Below, one piece after another: positions 17,080 to 26,537 of a stretch of 64,000 nt of DNA; position 1 is the first letter of the stretch, and each line of letters opens with the position of its first letter. Source of the stretch: CAIVVT01 sp963823095 (lineage in GTDB: Bacteria > Acidobacteriota > Terriglobia > Bryobacterales > Bryobacteraceae); NCBI GenBank assembly GCA_963823095.1, contig CAWGKI010000012.1, positions 1-64,000 of the forward strand, written 5' to 3'. Made by a program: the position numbers and the translations under genes. The notes below the pieces were generated by a model. That model was not told the origin of the DNA. It worked only from the letters and a program-made list of their open reading frames with translations, and searched no databases.

Positions 17080-18132
17080 CTACTGGGGTAGGCTGCGCAG
17101 AGCCTGCCCGACGTGCAGAACCGCGGACATCACCCGGGGATAGTTCATTCGCATCGGTCCGAGAACGGCGACTCGCGTTTCCAGGCCGCCCGGCATTTCG
17201 ACAGTCAGCCCGATCAGCGAGAAGTCGCCCAGCGCCGGATGCGCCGCGCCGAGGCCGATCTGAACCTGGATCTCGCCGCTGCCGCCCTCCAGGAACTTGT
17301 CGAGCATGGCGATCAGGCGCTTCTTCTCTTCCAGCGCGCGCAGCAGGTCCCGGAGCCGCTCCTTGGTGAGGTGCAGGTCGAGTCCGACGAGGTTCGAAGT
17401 CCCTTCCAGATAGACTTGGGGCGTCAGGCCGACGTCCAGCAGGCCCTTTTCGTAGAGCATCGTCAGGCGCCGCATCAGCGAGTCGTAAGCCGACGATTCC
17501 AATTGGAAGCGCCGCTCCAACTCGCGCCGGATTCCGCTGAGCGTCCAGCCGGCGAAGTTCCGGTTTACATAATTTCGAATGGAAGCGAGATCGTCCTGTG
17601 TAACAGGTTCTTCGAGCTGGACGGCCTGGCTGCGCACCATGTGGTCCCGCGTGGCCACCACCATGAGAACGCGAGAAGGCGGCAGCAAAACGAATTCCAC
17701 CTGGTCGAGGATCTGGCCGGTGCCAGGGATCGCGGCGAAGATGCCGACGTTCCGCGTCAGCTCGGTCAGCAAATGCGAGGCGTGCTCCGCCCGCGCTTCC
17801 AGCGTCTCCCGGCTGCCTAGTTCGTCGCGCACCCGGCTCAGCTCAGCGGCGAGAAACCGGCTGGCGGCCAGGGGACGTGCGAATTCACGGAAAGCTTTTG
17901 CCGTGGGGACGCGTCCCGCGGAGGTGTGCGGCTGGTCCAGGTAGCCCGCATCCGCCAGGTCGGCCATGACATTGCGAATAGTGGCCGCGCTGAGAACGTC
18001 CCTCCGCTGGTGCGCGATCGTTCGGGATGCCACAGGCTCACCCGTCTCGATATAGGTCTGCACAATCTGGTGCAGCACCTCGAGGGTGCGCGGACTCATC
18101 ACGATTTCGCGGTCGATTGGCAATCGATACAC
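17080..18132 (-). CDS. hrcA: Heat-inducible transcription repressor HrcA
   Basis: 350 residues from a GTG at 18132, preceded by the Shine-Dalgarno AAGGAAG. N-terminal winged helix (SRTIAHQRRDVLSAATIRNV, then LADAGYLDQPHTSAGRVPT), followed by the GAF-like HrcA domain. Represses class I heat-shock genes by binding the CIRCE inverted repeat. I see no CIRCE (TTAGCACTC-N9-GAGTGCTAA) upstream of it here, so autoregulation is not supported by this sequence. Confidence 0.95.
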   Translation of the reverse strand: MYRLPIDREIVMSPRTLEVLHQIVQTYIETGEPVASRTIAHQRRDVLSAATIRNVMADLADAGYLDQPHTSAGRVPTAKAFREFARPLAASRFLAAELSRVRDELGSRETLEARAEHASHLLTELTRNVGIFAAIPGTGQILDQVEFVLLPPSRVLMVVATRDHMVRSQAVQLEEPVTQDDLASIRNYVNRNFAGWTLSGIRRELERRFQLESSAYDSLMRRLTMLYEKGLLDVGLTPQVYLEGTSNLVGLDLHLTKERLRDLLRALEEKKRLIAMLDKFLEGGSGEIQVQIGLGAAHPALGDFSLIGLTVEMPGGLETRVAVLGPMRMNYPRVMSAVLHVGQALRSLPQ

Positions 18133-18146
18133 GCTTCCTTGAAGGA

Positions 18147-18152
18147 ATTATA
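18147..18152 (-). promoter_or_regulatory. Candidate -10 box for hrcA-grpE-dnaJ
   Basis: The minus strand carries a perfect TATAAT 14 bases before the hrcA GTG codon. No convincing -35 is seen; TTGCGC lies about 20 bases upstream, a poor match at long spacing. The short leader leaves room for the AAGGAAG ribosome site. Confidence 0.4.
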
Positions 18153-18328
18153 CTAAGTTACCGCGAGACGCCGCGCAACTGATTGAGCCCACGCAAACAT
18201 GGACGCCATATGGCGGTGTGGCCCTGACCGGTCCTACTCCGACTCGGTGATTGGCTCCGGATCAGCGCCACCTGGGGGTTCTGGAGGCCCGCGCGGTCTG
18301 GGGACCCGCCCTACAGAGGCGGCCAATT

Positions 18329-18703
18329 TCAGCCGTGGTGGAGCAGCGCCTCGGTCTCGGGTTTCAGCAAAACCCAAAACGTATAGAGCGCAAGCGCGGT
18401 ACCGACGGGGATGTGGAACAGGGAGATTCCGCCCATCACCAGGCCCAGGATGCGGGACCAGGGACGGAAGTTCAGCAGGCCGTAGCCCAGCAGCAGCGCG
18501 GGGAGCGAGAGCAGCAGCGTGAACAGGGTGACGATGCCCCCGACGATGGCGATGATGTGGATCGGCAACAGCGCTTCTTCGCCGCCGATGCCGAAAATCG
18601 AAGATACCGCCACAATCCCGCCCAGAATGGCGAATGACACTAAGATGCCTAGTCCGCCGAAAATCACGTTCAGCCAGCCGAGAACTTTTATGTGCGATTC
18701 CAT
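18329..18703 (-). CDS. Small four-TM membrane protein
   Basis: 124 residues with four membrane helices (for example WLNVIFGGLGILVSFAILGG, HIIAIVGGIVTLFTLLLSLP and ILGLVMGGISLFHIPVGTAL) and a short cytoplasmic tail ending LHHG. Resembles small uncharacterised membrane proteins common in Acidobacteria, with no specific function. Its ATG lies inside the end of the upstream glycosyltransferase gene, so it is probably co-transcribed. Confidence 0.7.
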   Translation of the reverse strand: MESHIKVLGWLNVIFGGLGILVSFAILGGIVAVSSIFGIGGEEALLPIHIIAIVGGIVTLFTLLLSLPALLLGYGLLNFRPWSRILGLVMGGISLFHIPVGTALALYTFWVLLKPETEALLHHG

Positions 18704-20063
18704 CGTTCTTCCTCTTCCTTCCCGACTACGCCAATTCTACGCCGCAATACCCGACCGGCCAAAAACGCAGTGAAGACCGGCGCATAAATCAACCAGCGCC
18801 AGCCGGTCGAGCCATGCCAGATTCCGGTTGCGCGGTAGCTGGCGAGCACCGCGTAGGCCATTGGCATCAGGGCGACCCAGAGAAGCCCCGCCAGCTGCGG
18901 GCTCTATCGCCAACAATGGCGCCATCCAGGCCATGTACCAGGGATGCACGTTGGCGCTGATCAGCAGCATCCCCGCAATGAAGCCAAGGACCACCCGCTC
19001 CAGCGGCGCCCTCCACAAACAGGCGATGGACACCAGCAATCCCAGACACGCGAGCGAAACACGCTTGGCTACATCCCCGTTCTCTCCACTCAAGTACCAG
19101 ATGACGCCAAATAAGCTGTCATTGTTCCGCCAGCCGCCGAGAAAGCCGGCCATGAACGACGCATTGCGGCTGATCAGTTCCGAGGATCGGACCGCGTAAG
19201 GCCAGACGCTGAGCGCAATGAGCGGGAGACCTGCGAAGCAGCACTCTCCACCGCAATCCGGACCAGCGCCGGACGGCGTGGGCAGCGAAAATGGGGATCA
19301 GCAGGAACGGCCACCACTTGATCAGCCCGCCGGCCGTCAGCAGGAGTCCGGCCAGGGCCCAGCGCTCCCGCCGGGCAGCAACCAGCGCGGCTACCATGAG
19401 CGCGACCAGCAGCGAATCCATGTGGCCTTCGCCCCAAAATTCGACCCAGGTGAGCGGGCACCAGGCCCAGATCAGGACTCGCGGCCAGGGCAGATTGTGT
19501 GATCGTAGCAGCGCCAGCAGCAGCGCTATGACGCACAACTCCCCTGTCAGCGATGGCAGTTTCATCCACAGCAACTGCCTTGCGGCGCTCCTGGGCGCGG
19601 CCCACGCCGCCAGCCGAAGTGTTTGCCGCTCTATGATTTCCCACAAAGGACCGTACCCCGCGCGTACGTTCCAGCCGGGTACTCGCGTCGCGGTCTCGTC
19701 CTGCAGAAACGCCGTTTCCGGGTCGGTGGGCGTATAGAGATACGGGTTCAGTCCCGCCTCCTGCGCCCTCCCCTCCCAGCGGTATCGGTACAGGTCCTCG
19801 GAGAGAGTCGGCCCTTGTGTCAGGAACAAAAGGCGCGGCGCCACGGCAACCGTGGCAAGCCAGGCACACCCGAATAGGGTGAGGGTCCTAGTCCCTTTTT
19901 GGAGAACGCTTTGGACGCTTATAAGATAAAATAGACTTGAAAACAGGAGGAAGCCGACCGTCCACCCGGTTTGCAGTCCCAAGTCGCCGGACCATCTCAG
20001 TAAGATGGCGGCAGCCAGCAGGCCCGCTCCCCCCAGAGCCCACTGAATCCGGCACAGTACCAT
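18688..20063 (-). pseudogene. GT87-like (DUF2029) membrane glycosyltransferase (two frameshifts)
   Basis: A polytopic membrane protein with the GT87 layout: N-terminal helices, then LTQGPTLSEDLYRYRWEGRA (the conserved acidic region before the active site) and GLIKWWPFLLIPIF. The frame changes near 19230 into one reading LPLIALSVWPYAVRSSELIS and through HPWYMAWMAPLLAIEP, and again near 18895 into one reading QLAGLLWVALMPMAYAVLAS and ending at 18688-18690. Reconstructed length is about 458 residues. Family members use polyprenyl-phosphate sugars on the periplasmic face. The last 16 bases overlap the next gene. Its ATG at 20063 shares the CATG tetranucleotide with the divergent GT2 gene. Confidence 0.75.
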
Positions 20064-21675
20064 GAGTTTCAGCTTGACCACTCTTGCATTTCTGGCCCCG
20101 TCTCAGATGGACAAGTGGAGCCGCGCGCTCACCGATGACAGCTTCGCGGGGATCCACCAGTTAGCCTGGTTCGATTGGGCGCTCCTCGTCCCTTACTTTA
20201 CCCTCCTGACCATTCTGGCAATCTACGGGGCGCATCGCTTCCTGGTCGTTTACGGTTATTTGAGAAGCCGGAAGATGGTGCCGAAATCGCCGGCTCAACA
20301 CTTTGAGCAGCTTCCTCGCGTGACCATCCAATTGCCGCTGTTCAACGAGCGCAACGTCGTGGACCAGTTGATCGAAGCGGTCCTGAAAGTCCGCTACCCG
20401 CGCGAGTTGCTGGAAATTCAGATCCTGGACGATTCCACGGACGACACGCACCCCTACACGGAAGCTTTGGTCGCGCGCATGAAGGCGCAGGGGCATCCCA
20501 TCGAGTACGTCCACCGGACTAATCGCACCGGTTACAAGGCTGGGGCATTGCAGGAAGGCATGGCCAAAACGAAGGGCGAGTTCTTCGCGATCTTCGACGC
20601 CGACTTCATGCCGCCCGCGGACTTCCTGGAGAAAGCGATTCACTTCTTTGCCGATCCGAAGATCGGCGTCGTCCAGACGCGCTGGACGTACATGAACCGC
20701 GGCCACAACCTGCTGACGGAAGTCCAGGCGTTGATGCTCGACGGCCACTTCGCGTTGGAGCACATCTCACGCTTTGGCCAGGGGCTGTTCTTCAATTTCA
20801 ATGGGACGGCGGGCATTCTCCGCCGCCAGATGATCGACGATGCCGGCGGGTGGCAGCACGACACCCTCACTGAAGACTCCGATCTGAGTTACCGGGCGCA
20901 GTTGAAGGGCTGGCAGTTCATCTACCTGCCCTGGATCGAATGCCCCAGCGAACTGCCCGTGGATACCTACGGTTTCCAGGTGCAGCAGCAGCGCTGGGCC
21001 AAGGGCCTGACGCAATGCGCCCTTAAACTGCTCCCGACCATCTTCCGTTCGAAGGAGATTTCCTTCCGCGAAAAGGTCGAGGCGTGGTTCCATATGACGC
21101 CGAACGTCAGCTACCCGCTGATGGTGATCGTATCGGCACTGATGCTGCCGGTGATGATCGTCCGCTTCTACATCGGCTGGATGGACATGCTGCTGGTGGA
21201 TGCCCCGCTGATTGTCTGCAGTTTCTGGTCCGTGGTCACCTTCTACCTGCTGGCCGAGCACGAGCTTTATCCGAACAACTGGAAGCGCGCCATCCTGATG
21301 CTGCCCTTCCTGCTGGCCATGGGCGTCGCCCTCACCATTTCGAATACGAAGGCCGTGGTGGAAGCGCTCTTGGGCCAGCAGTCCGGTTTTGTTCGCACGC
21401 CAAAGTACGCGTCCGGCTCGGTGGGCTCGTCCATGTCGGTCGGCTACCGCCGCAGGAGCGGTTGGCTGCCGTTTGCCGAACTGGGCATGGGCTTCGGATT
21501 CCTGGCCATCGTCTACTACTGCATCGACGTAATGAACTTCCTGGCCCTGCCGTTCCTGCTGGTCTTCGTCTGCGGCTACTTCTGGGCCGGCTGCAGCACG
21601 CTGTGGCAAGAGCATCAGGCCAAACTGCGGTTCCAGAGGGAAGCAAGGCACGTGGAAGTCGAAGCGGTCAGCTAG
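20062..21675 (+). CDS. Family 2 processive glycosyltransferase (glucomannan synthase / CslA-like)
   Basis: 537 residues. One N-terminal membrane segment (LVPYFTLLTILAIYG), then the GT2 domain with LDDSTD, the metal-binding DAD (FAIFDADFMP), TED (DTLTEDSDL) and QQQRWAKG, which is the Q/RxxRW motif. Four or five C-terminal helices form the export channel. The set matches bacterial relatives of plant CslA/CslC beta-mannan/glucan synthases. No PilZ domain, so c-di-GMP control is not indicated. ATG 20062 is used here; ATG 20107 is an alternative that would separate it from the divergent gene. Confidence 0.88.
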   Translation: MSFSLTTLAFLAPSQMDKWSRALTDDSFAGIHQLAWFDWALLVPYFTLLTILAIYGAHRFLVVYGYLRSRKMVPKSPAQHFEQLPRVTIQLPLFNERNVVDQLIEAVLKVRYPRELLEIQILDDSTDDTHPYTEALVARMKAQGHPIEYVHRTNRTGYKAGALQEGMAKTKGEFFAIFDADFMPPADFLEKAIHFFADPKIGVVQTRWTYMNRGHNLLTEVQALMLDGHFALEHISRFGQGLFFNFNGTAGILRRQMIDDAGGWQHDTLTEDSDLSYRAQLKGWQFIYLPWIECPSELPVDTYGFQVQQQRWAKGLTQCALKLLPTIFRSKEISFREKVEAWFHMTPNVSYPLMVIVSALMLPVMIVRFYIGWMDMLLVDAPLIVCSFWSVVTFYLLAEHELYPNNWKRAILMLPFLLAMGVALTISNTKAVVEALLGQQSGFVRTPKYASGSVGSSMSVGYRRRSGWLPFAELGMGFGFLAIVYYCIDVMNFLALPFLLVFVCGYFWAGCSTLWQEHQAKLRFQREARHVEVEAVS

Positions 21676-21838
21676 ATTCGTTGCCCCCATCCCCGCCACA
21701 GTTTCAGTCGTAGCTCGAGTCGCATGCGGAGAGCGATCCATCTGCGCTTTCCACCGCAGGCTCGTCGAGTCGTCAATTCCCTGTTGGTAGCGACGGGCTG
21801 CACATCTCCCTGTGTGCCGGTATTGCTAGAATAATGCT

Positions 21839-22129
21839 GTGGGCAATATTGAGTTTGCCTGGGACCGCCGCAAAGCACGATCAAATCTGGCTAAGCACGG
21901 CATCTCATTTGAGGAAGCGCAGTCTGTCTTCCTGGATGAGAGCGCCCGCTTGATTAACGATCCTGACCACTCGGAAGAGGAAGACCGGTTCCTTCTATTG
22001 GGCTACAGCATTCAGGCGAGGTGCCTCGTCGTCAGCCATTGCTACCGGGAATCCGGCTCGGTACTCCGGTTGATTTCGGCGAGGCGCGCGACGAGGCAAG
22101 AAGAGGCAATCTACTGGAGTCTCCGATGA
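21839..22129 (+). CDS. brnT: BrnT-family toxin (type II toxin-antitoxin)
   Basis: 96 residues from a GTG. FAWDRRKARSNLAKHGISFE is the BrnT signature, followed by VFLDESARLINDPDHSEEED and the catalytic-region LRLISARRATRQE. BrnT is a RelE-fold ribonuclease that inhibits translation. The stop overlaps the antitoxin start by ATGA. In most known pairs toxin precedes antitoxin, as here. Confidence 0.93.
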   Translation: MGNIEFAWDRRKARSNLAKHGISFEEAQSVFLDESARLINDPDHSEEEDRFLLLGYSIQARCLVVSHCYRESGSVLRLISARRATRQEEAIYWSLR

Positions 22130-22368
22130 GAAAAGAATACGACTTCTCGAAGTCCCGCAAGAATCCCTACGCGAAGCAACTCAAACGCCAGATCACCATC
22201 CGCCTGGATACGGCGGCTGTGACTTATTTCAAGGAATTGGCGGCTGAACTCGGCATGCCGTATCAGAACCTGATCAACCTGTTCTTGAGAGACTGCGCGT
22301 TGCATCAGCGGCGCCCCAGCATTGAATGGCCAGCCGGCGAGTCGAAACGTCCGCGCGGCCGTGCCTGA
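22126..22368 (+). CDS. brnA: BrnA-family antitoxin
   Basis: 80 residues starting at the ATG that overlaps the brnT stop. A basic N-terminus (MRKEYDFSKSRKNPYAKQLK) is followed by a ribbon-helix-helix (RQITIRLDTAAVTYFKELAA, then GMPYQNLINLFLRDC). Neutralises BrnT and represses the shared promoter. The C-terminus is short and basic. Confidence 0.92.
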   Translation: MRKEYDFSKSRKNPYAKQLKRQITIRLDTAAVTYFKELAAELGMPYQNLINLFLRDCALHQRRPSIEWPAGESKRPRGRA

Positions 22369-22470
22369 GCCTGCGCGGGCATGCGCCTGATATGCGCGCG
22401 CCCACCCATACTGTCCACTTCCGGCAAGAACCCGCCAAACCTGATAAAAAGGATCTTTCGAGGTAAATCC

Positions 22471-23789
22471 ATGAGCAACACCCAACCCCAGGGCTCAACC
22501 CGGCGCGACGTCCTAAAAGCGTCTGCTGCCGCGGCCTTTACGACGATGATTTTTCCGAAGATGATGCGCGGCGCGAACGACAAGCTGGCCGTCGGCTTCA
22601 TCGGCACCGGCACCATGGGCCAAGGCAACGTGCAATATGCGTTGCAGACGGACAAGGTGCAGGCAGTGTCGATCTGCGACGTCTACCAGCCGAATCTGGA
22701 GAAGGCCATCGGCGTGGCGAAGAAGTTCGGGCAGACGCCTAAGGGGATCAAGGATTTCCGCGAGGTCCTGGCCGACAAATCGATCGACGCCGTGTGCATC
22801 GCGACGCCCGACCACTGGCACGCCTACATCGAAGTGGAAGCCTGCAAGGCGGGCAAGGACGTTTACGTCGAGAAGCCGGCTTGCGTGTGGGTGGAAGAGG
22901 GCCAGAAGATGGTCCAGGCGGCGCGCAAGTACAACCGCGTGGTGCAGGGCGGAACGATGCAGCGCTCGGGCGGCTACTTCAAGAAAGCCGCCGAACTGAT
23001 CCAGGCGGGCGAGATCGGCGACGTGAACTTCTGCCACGAATGGCAGGCCGGCATGACCAAGAAAGAAGGCTGGGGCAAGCGCACCAACGAGACCGTGCCT
23101 GCCGGACTCGATTGGGATATGTGGCAGGGACCGGCGCAAGAGCAGCCTACAGTCTGAACCGGTTCGGCGTCTCGCCCGACCGCTGGTCCACCTTCCGCTA
23201 TTTCTGGGATTACGCCGGCGGCGCCATGACGGATTGGGGCGTGCACCTGGTGGACCCCATCCATCAGGCCATGGGCGAGCCGATGCCGAAGGCGATTGTC
23301 GCTCTGGGCTCGAAGTTCTACGTCGAAGACGACACGGAAACGCCGGACACGCTGCAGGCGACCTTCCAATACGACAAGTTCCTCTCGACCTACGAGAGCC
23401 GGACCGTCAACCCGATGCCGATGTTCGGTCAAGGCTATGGGACCTCGTTCCACGGGAACAAGGGCACGCTCGTGCTGAACCGGGGCGGCGTTTGGGTTTA
23501 TCCCAACGGCGCGAGGGAACCGGCCAAGAAGTGGGAAAACGACAAGGAAATGAGCTCGATGAACGTTCCCCACTGGAACAACTTCATCGAGTGCATCAAG
23601 ACGCGCGAGAAGCCGATCAGCGACATCGAGAAGTGCGTGCGCTCCAGCGTCACCTGCATCCTGGCCAATCTGTCCATCCGCTTTGAGTCTCGCATCGATT
23701 GGGACGAGAACGCCTGGACCGTGAAGCAGGAAGCAGTCAAGCCTCACCTGAAAGCGATCTATCGCGCGCCCTGGAAGCTGGAAGTCTAG
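22471..23789 (+). pseudogene. Gfo/Idh/MocA-family oxidoreductase with Tat signal (one frameshift)
   Basis: ATG at 22471 with GAGG nine bases upstream. Twin-arginine leader (TRRDVLKASAAAAFTTMIF), then the Rossmann fold GFIGTGTMGQGN, CIATPDHWHA and the catalytic EKP of DVYVEKPACVW. One base is lost near 23147, where the first frame ends in EQPTV and the other continues YSLNRFGVSPDRWSTFRYF through the C-terminal beta-sheet domain to 23789. Reconstructed length is about 439 residues. Exported Gfo/Idh/MocA enzymes of this type are abundant in Acidobacteria and Planctomycetes and act on sugars; the substrate is unknown. Confidence 0.88.
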
Positions 23790-23803
23790 GATTCTGAAGT
23801 GGG

Positions 23804-23890
23804 GCGGACGCCCACGTCCGCGCCGGACCCCCTGGTCCGGCTGCTGAAACTAATCAAAAGTCCAAAACGTGGCCGACGTGGGCGTCGGCC
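23804..23890. repeat. REP-like cluster of tetraloop hairpins
   Basis: Three hairpins with 4-base loops: GCGGACG-CCCA-CGTCCGC (23804-23821), CCGGACC-CCCT-GGTCCGG (23823-23840) and GGCCGACG-TGGG-CGTCGGCC (23871-23890). They lie between two convergent genes, where they could also act as a transcription terminator. The same geometry recurs at 24860-24894 and 63135-63172. Confidence 0.75.
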
Positions 23891-23908
23891 GCGGACCTGG
23901 GTGCCCCT

Positions 23909-24776
23909 CTACTGCTTCACCATGACGATGTGCATCTTGCGCTCGCCATCCGGCATCTGCCCTACGCGCTCCATGGTCATCGTTTTGCCGTCGGGCGAGA
24001 AGGTGGTCCGGTCCTTGAAGGTCATCTCAAAGCCGGTGCCACTGTAAACGTGCTCGCCGACCAGGACGTTCTGCTCCCACCGCATCTTGCTCTTCATGGT
24101 CATTCCGCCCATCTCGTTGGTGGTTTCCTGACCGTCGTCGCGCAACTTCAGCTCGGCGTCGCCCTGATCCGTGCTCTGCAGCATCGAGATGACGTGCCCG
24201 TCAATGGTGATCTTCGCCTCGAACTTCGAAGGTGAGGGCCCACCGAAGTCACTCTTGGCGGCGTCCAACTTCCAGAACCCCGCCATGGAAGGATTTGCCG
24301 CGGCCGCGGGTGAAGCGGCGATGCGCTCCAGCACGACGTGCATCTTTCCTCCGCCTCCGGGGGCATCGATATCGCGGTCCAGCGTCATGCGCTTGCCGTC
24401 GGCGGAGAAGGCGATCTTGTCCTTCAGGTTCATCTCGCCGATTTTGTGCTCGCCCACCAGCACGTTTCCCTGCCATGTGTAGCGGGTCTTCATTTCCGAC
24501 CCGTCGGGCAAGACTGTTTGTGGTTTCCGTTCCATCGGTGTGGAACGTGAACAGGTTCGTCCCATCGTCGGAGGTTTGGTTTACCTCCAGGACGATGCCT
24601 TTGGTCTTCATCTCGAAGGTGAGTGCAGCGGGCGTGGGGTTCGGCCCGAAATCACTTTGAGCAGGCACGAATTTCCAGGTGCCTTGCACGTCGGGAGGGG
24701 CTGTTGGCGCGGGTTGCGCGGCGAGAAGAGCGGCGAAAGCGAGCGCGGAGAGACAAGACAGAAATATGGTTTTCAT
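23909..24776 (-). pseudogene. Secreted protein with an internal duplication (one frameshift)
   Basis: Signal peptide MKTIFLSCLSALAFAALLAA from the ATG at 24776. Two copies of a ~110-residue unit follow. Copy 1 starts GTWKFVPAQSDFGPNPTPAA and copy 2 GFWKLDAAKSDFGGPSPSKF. Each later shows a TxxxR/KWxxNVLVGEH segment, an FSPDGK/FSADGK turn and a GxxKMHxVxE/K strand. The two open frames join near 24525 (DGTETTNS, then LPDGSEMKTRYTW). The fold is probably a beta-barrel, but no family is recognised. The likely product is a periplasmic or outer-surface protein of unknown role. Confidence 0.6.
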
Positions 24777-24853
24777 AGGAGAGCCTACGCGAGCAGGATA
24801 CGAGACATCCGGCCCCGATGTTCCTCTAATCTGAGGGCAGGCTCGGCAACTCC

Positions 24854-24946
24854 TGTGGCGCACGCTTTAGCGTGCTGTGGCGAGATTCATCTCGACATCC
24901 GGCCAATGGCGGAATGAATGCGGCCACAACTGAAGCGTGCGCCACA
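24854..24946. repeat. REP-like element with inverted ends
   Basis: TGTGGCGCACGCTTtAG on the left (from 24854) is matched in inverted form by GAAGCGTGCGCCACA on the right (to 24946). Inside are the hairpins GCACGC-TTTA-GCGTGC (24860-24875) and CGAGA-TTCA-TCTCG (24881-24894). Intergenic; no coding content. Confidence 0.7.
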
Positions 24947-24952
24947 ACGGGC

Positions 24953-26527
24953 CTATTTCTCCAACAGGAAACTGCCCGCCATCATGGCGTCGATGCCGGA
25001 GGAGTAAAAGCTCCGGACCGCGTCGCGCGGAGAGCATACCAGCGGGTCGCCAAACAGATTGAACGACGTGTTGTACAGCACGGGCAGGCCGGTCTTCGCG
25101 CCCCACTCGGTCAACAGAGCATGGAACAGCGGATTCTCGTCCTTCTCGACCACGTGCACGCGTAGCGTATCGGGCCCGAGCAGCGCTGTCTCAAAGGTCT
25201 TGCGGTGTTCCGGCCGCACCTTGCTCACGGTCGAGAGGAAGCGCGCATTCGCGCCGGTTTCAAAGTAGCGTGAAGCGGCTTCCGACGGGACAGACGCGGC
25301 GAACTTGCGGAACTGTTCGCGGCGCTTGATGTAGATGTTCAGGTTCTCGCTCGAATACGGGTTCAGCGGCGAGGCAAGAATCGAGCGGTTGCCCAGAGCC
25401 CGCGCGCCAAACTCCATGCGCCCCTGCATCCAAGCGACAATCTTGTCAGACGAAAGCTGTTCGATAGTGGAGGCGATCACGGCATCGTTGGTGAGCAGGA
25501 ACTTGAAACGCAGCTTGCAGTTCTCCAGCACCTCTTTTACGCCCGCGATGCTGTACTCGGGGCCGAGCGCCAGCGTAGTCAGCGGGGCGCGCTCGGTGCG
25601 GCCGAAGAAGCCGTGCCAGGTCCAATAGGCCGCCCCCATTGCCGTGCCGCTGTTGCCCGCGGCGGGCTGCACGAAGACGTTCTTCCAGCGGCCGCTTCGC
25701 TCGAAGGCCGAAACGAGCATGGCGTTGTAGAACAGGCCGCCGGCGAGGCAAAGATTCTCGCCATACCCGGCCAGGTCAAGCGCGAGTTGCTCGACGGCGG
25801 TCTGCAGCCCAGCGGCGATTCTGGCGCGCCACTTGTCATCGATCTTCGAGTCGTCTTCCAGCCCGATGGCGTCGTAGAAACGGTCGCTGAAGCCGCCGCG
25901 CCCGAGCCGGTCGGAGTCGAAGAACGTGCGGTCGGTGCGGAAGCTCGCGCCCTCGCGGACGAACATCCGGCGGAACACGTCAGCCAAATCGTCATCCGCA
26001 AAAGCGGAGAGCCACTGGACCTTGTGCTCTTCGCTGCGCGGCCTGTAACCGAGCAGCTCCGTCACGCGGCTATACAAGTCGCCGATCGAATCCGGGAAGA
26101 ACGTCTCCTCGTTCAGATCGATCGCCGAGCCGTGCGCGTGCCAGCGCGCGCCGCAGCGGAAATCGCCCGAGCGGTCGAGTGTGAGAACGGTCGCTTCCTC
26201 GAACGGCGACGCGAAATAAGCCGATGCGGCGTGGGCGCGATGGTGTTCCACGGCGTTGATTCGGGCGTTGGGAAAACGTTCGCGCAGCATGAGCTGCAAG
26301 CGGCTGTCATGCCGGTCTGAGAAGGGCCGCGCGATGGCCACTGCCGCCACGTCCGCGGGCGAAGCTCCCGCCAGATGGAGGCAGGCGTCGATGGCTTCCG
26401 ACGGGATCTCCCGCGGCTCGAAGCGCCGCGCGATCTTCTGTTGCTCCACCGCGGCGACGATCCCGCCGTCGCGCAGAACGGCGCACGCGGGATTGTTCAA
26501 CAGCCCGCCCAGTCCGACGATTACCAT
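24953..26527 (-). CDS. NodU/CmcH-family carbamoyltransferase
   Basis: 525 residues from the ATG at 26527, with AGGGA eight bases before it and only 10 bases after the glnS stop. N-terminal Kae1-like ATPase fold (VIVGLGGLLNNPACAVLRDG; VEHHRAHAASAYFASPFEEA with the metal-binding histidines; LTLDRSGDF; LCLAGGLFYNAML; GNSGTAMGAA) and the C-terminal carbamoyltransferase domain (WMQGRMEFGARALGNRSILA; VLYNTSFNLFGDPLVCSP). Enzymes of this family transfer carbamoyl from carbamoyl phosphate to hydroxyl groups of sugars, antibiotics or Nod factors. The acceptor cannot be deduced. Its place after glnS gives no clear pathway clue. Confidence 0.9.
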   Translation of the reverse strand: MVIVGLGGLLNNPACAVLRDGGIVAAVEQQKIARRFEPREIPSEAIDACLHLAGASPADVAAVAIARPFSDRHDSRLQLMLRERFPNARINAVEHHRAHAASAYFASPFEEATVLTLDRSGDFRCGARWHAHGSAIDLNEETFFPDSIGDLYSRVTELLGYRPRSEEHKVQWLSAFADDDLADVFRRMFVREGASFRTDRTFFDSDRLGRGGFSDRFYDAIGLEDDSKIDDKWRARIAAGLQTAVEQLALDLAGYGENLCLAGGLFYNAMLVSAFERSGRWKNVFVQPAAGNSGTAMGAAYWTWHGFFGRTERAPLTTLALGPEYSIAGVKEVLENCKLRFKFLLTNDAVIASTIEQLSSDKIVAWMQGRMEFGARALGNRSILASPLNPYSSENLNIYIKRREQFRKFAASVPSEAASRYFETGANARFLSTVSKVRPEHRKTFETALLGPDTLRVHVVEKDENPLFHALLTEWGAKTGLPVLYNTSFNLFGDPLVCSPRDAVRSFYSSGIDAMMAGSFLLEK

Positions 26528-26537
26528 GTCCGATTCC

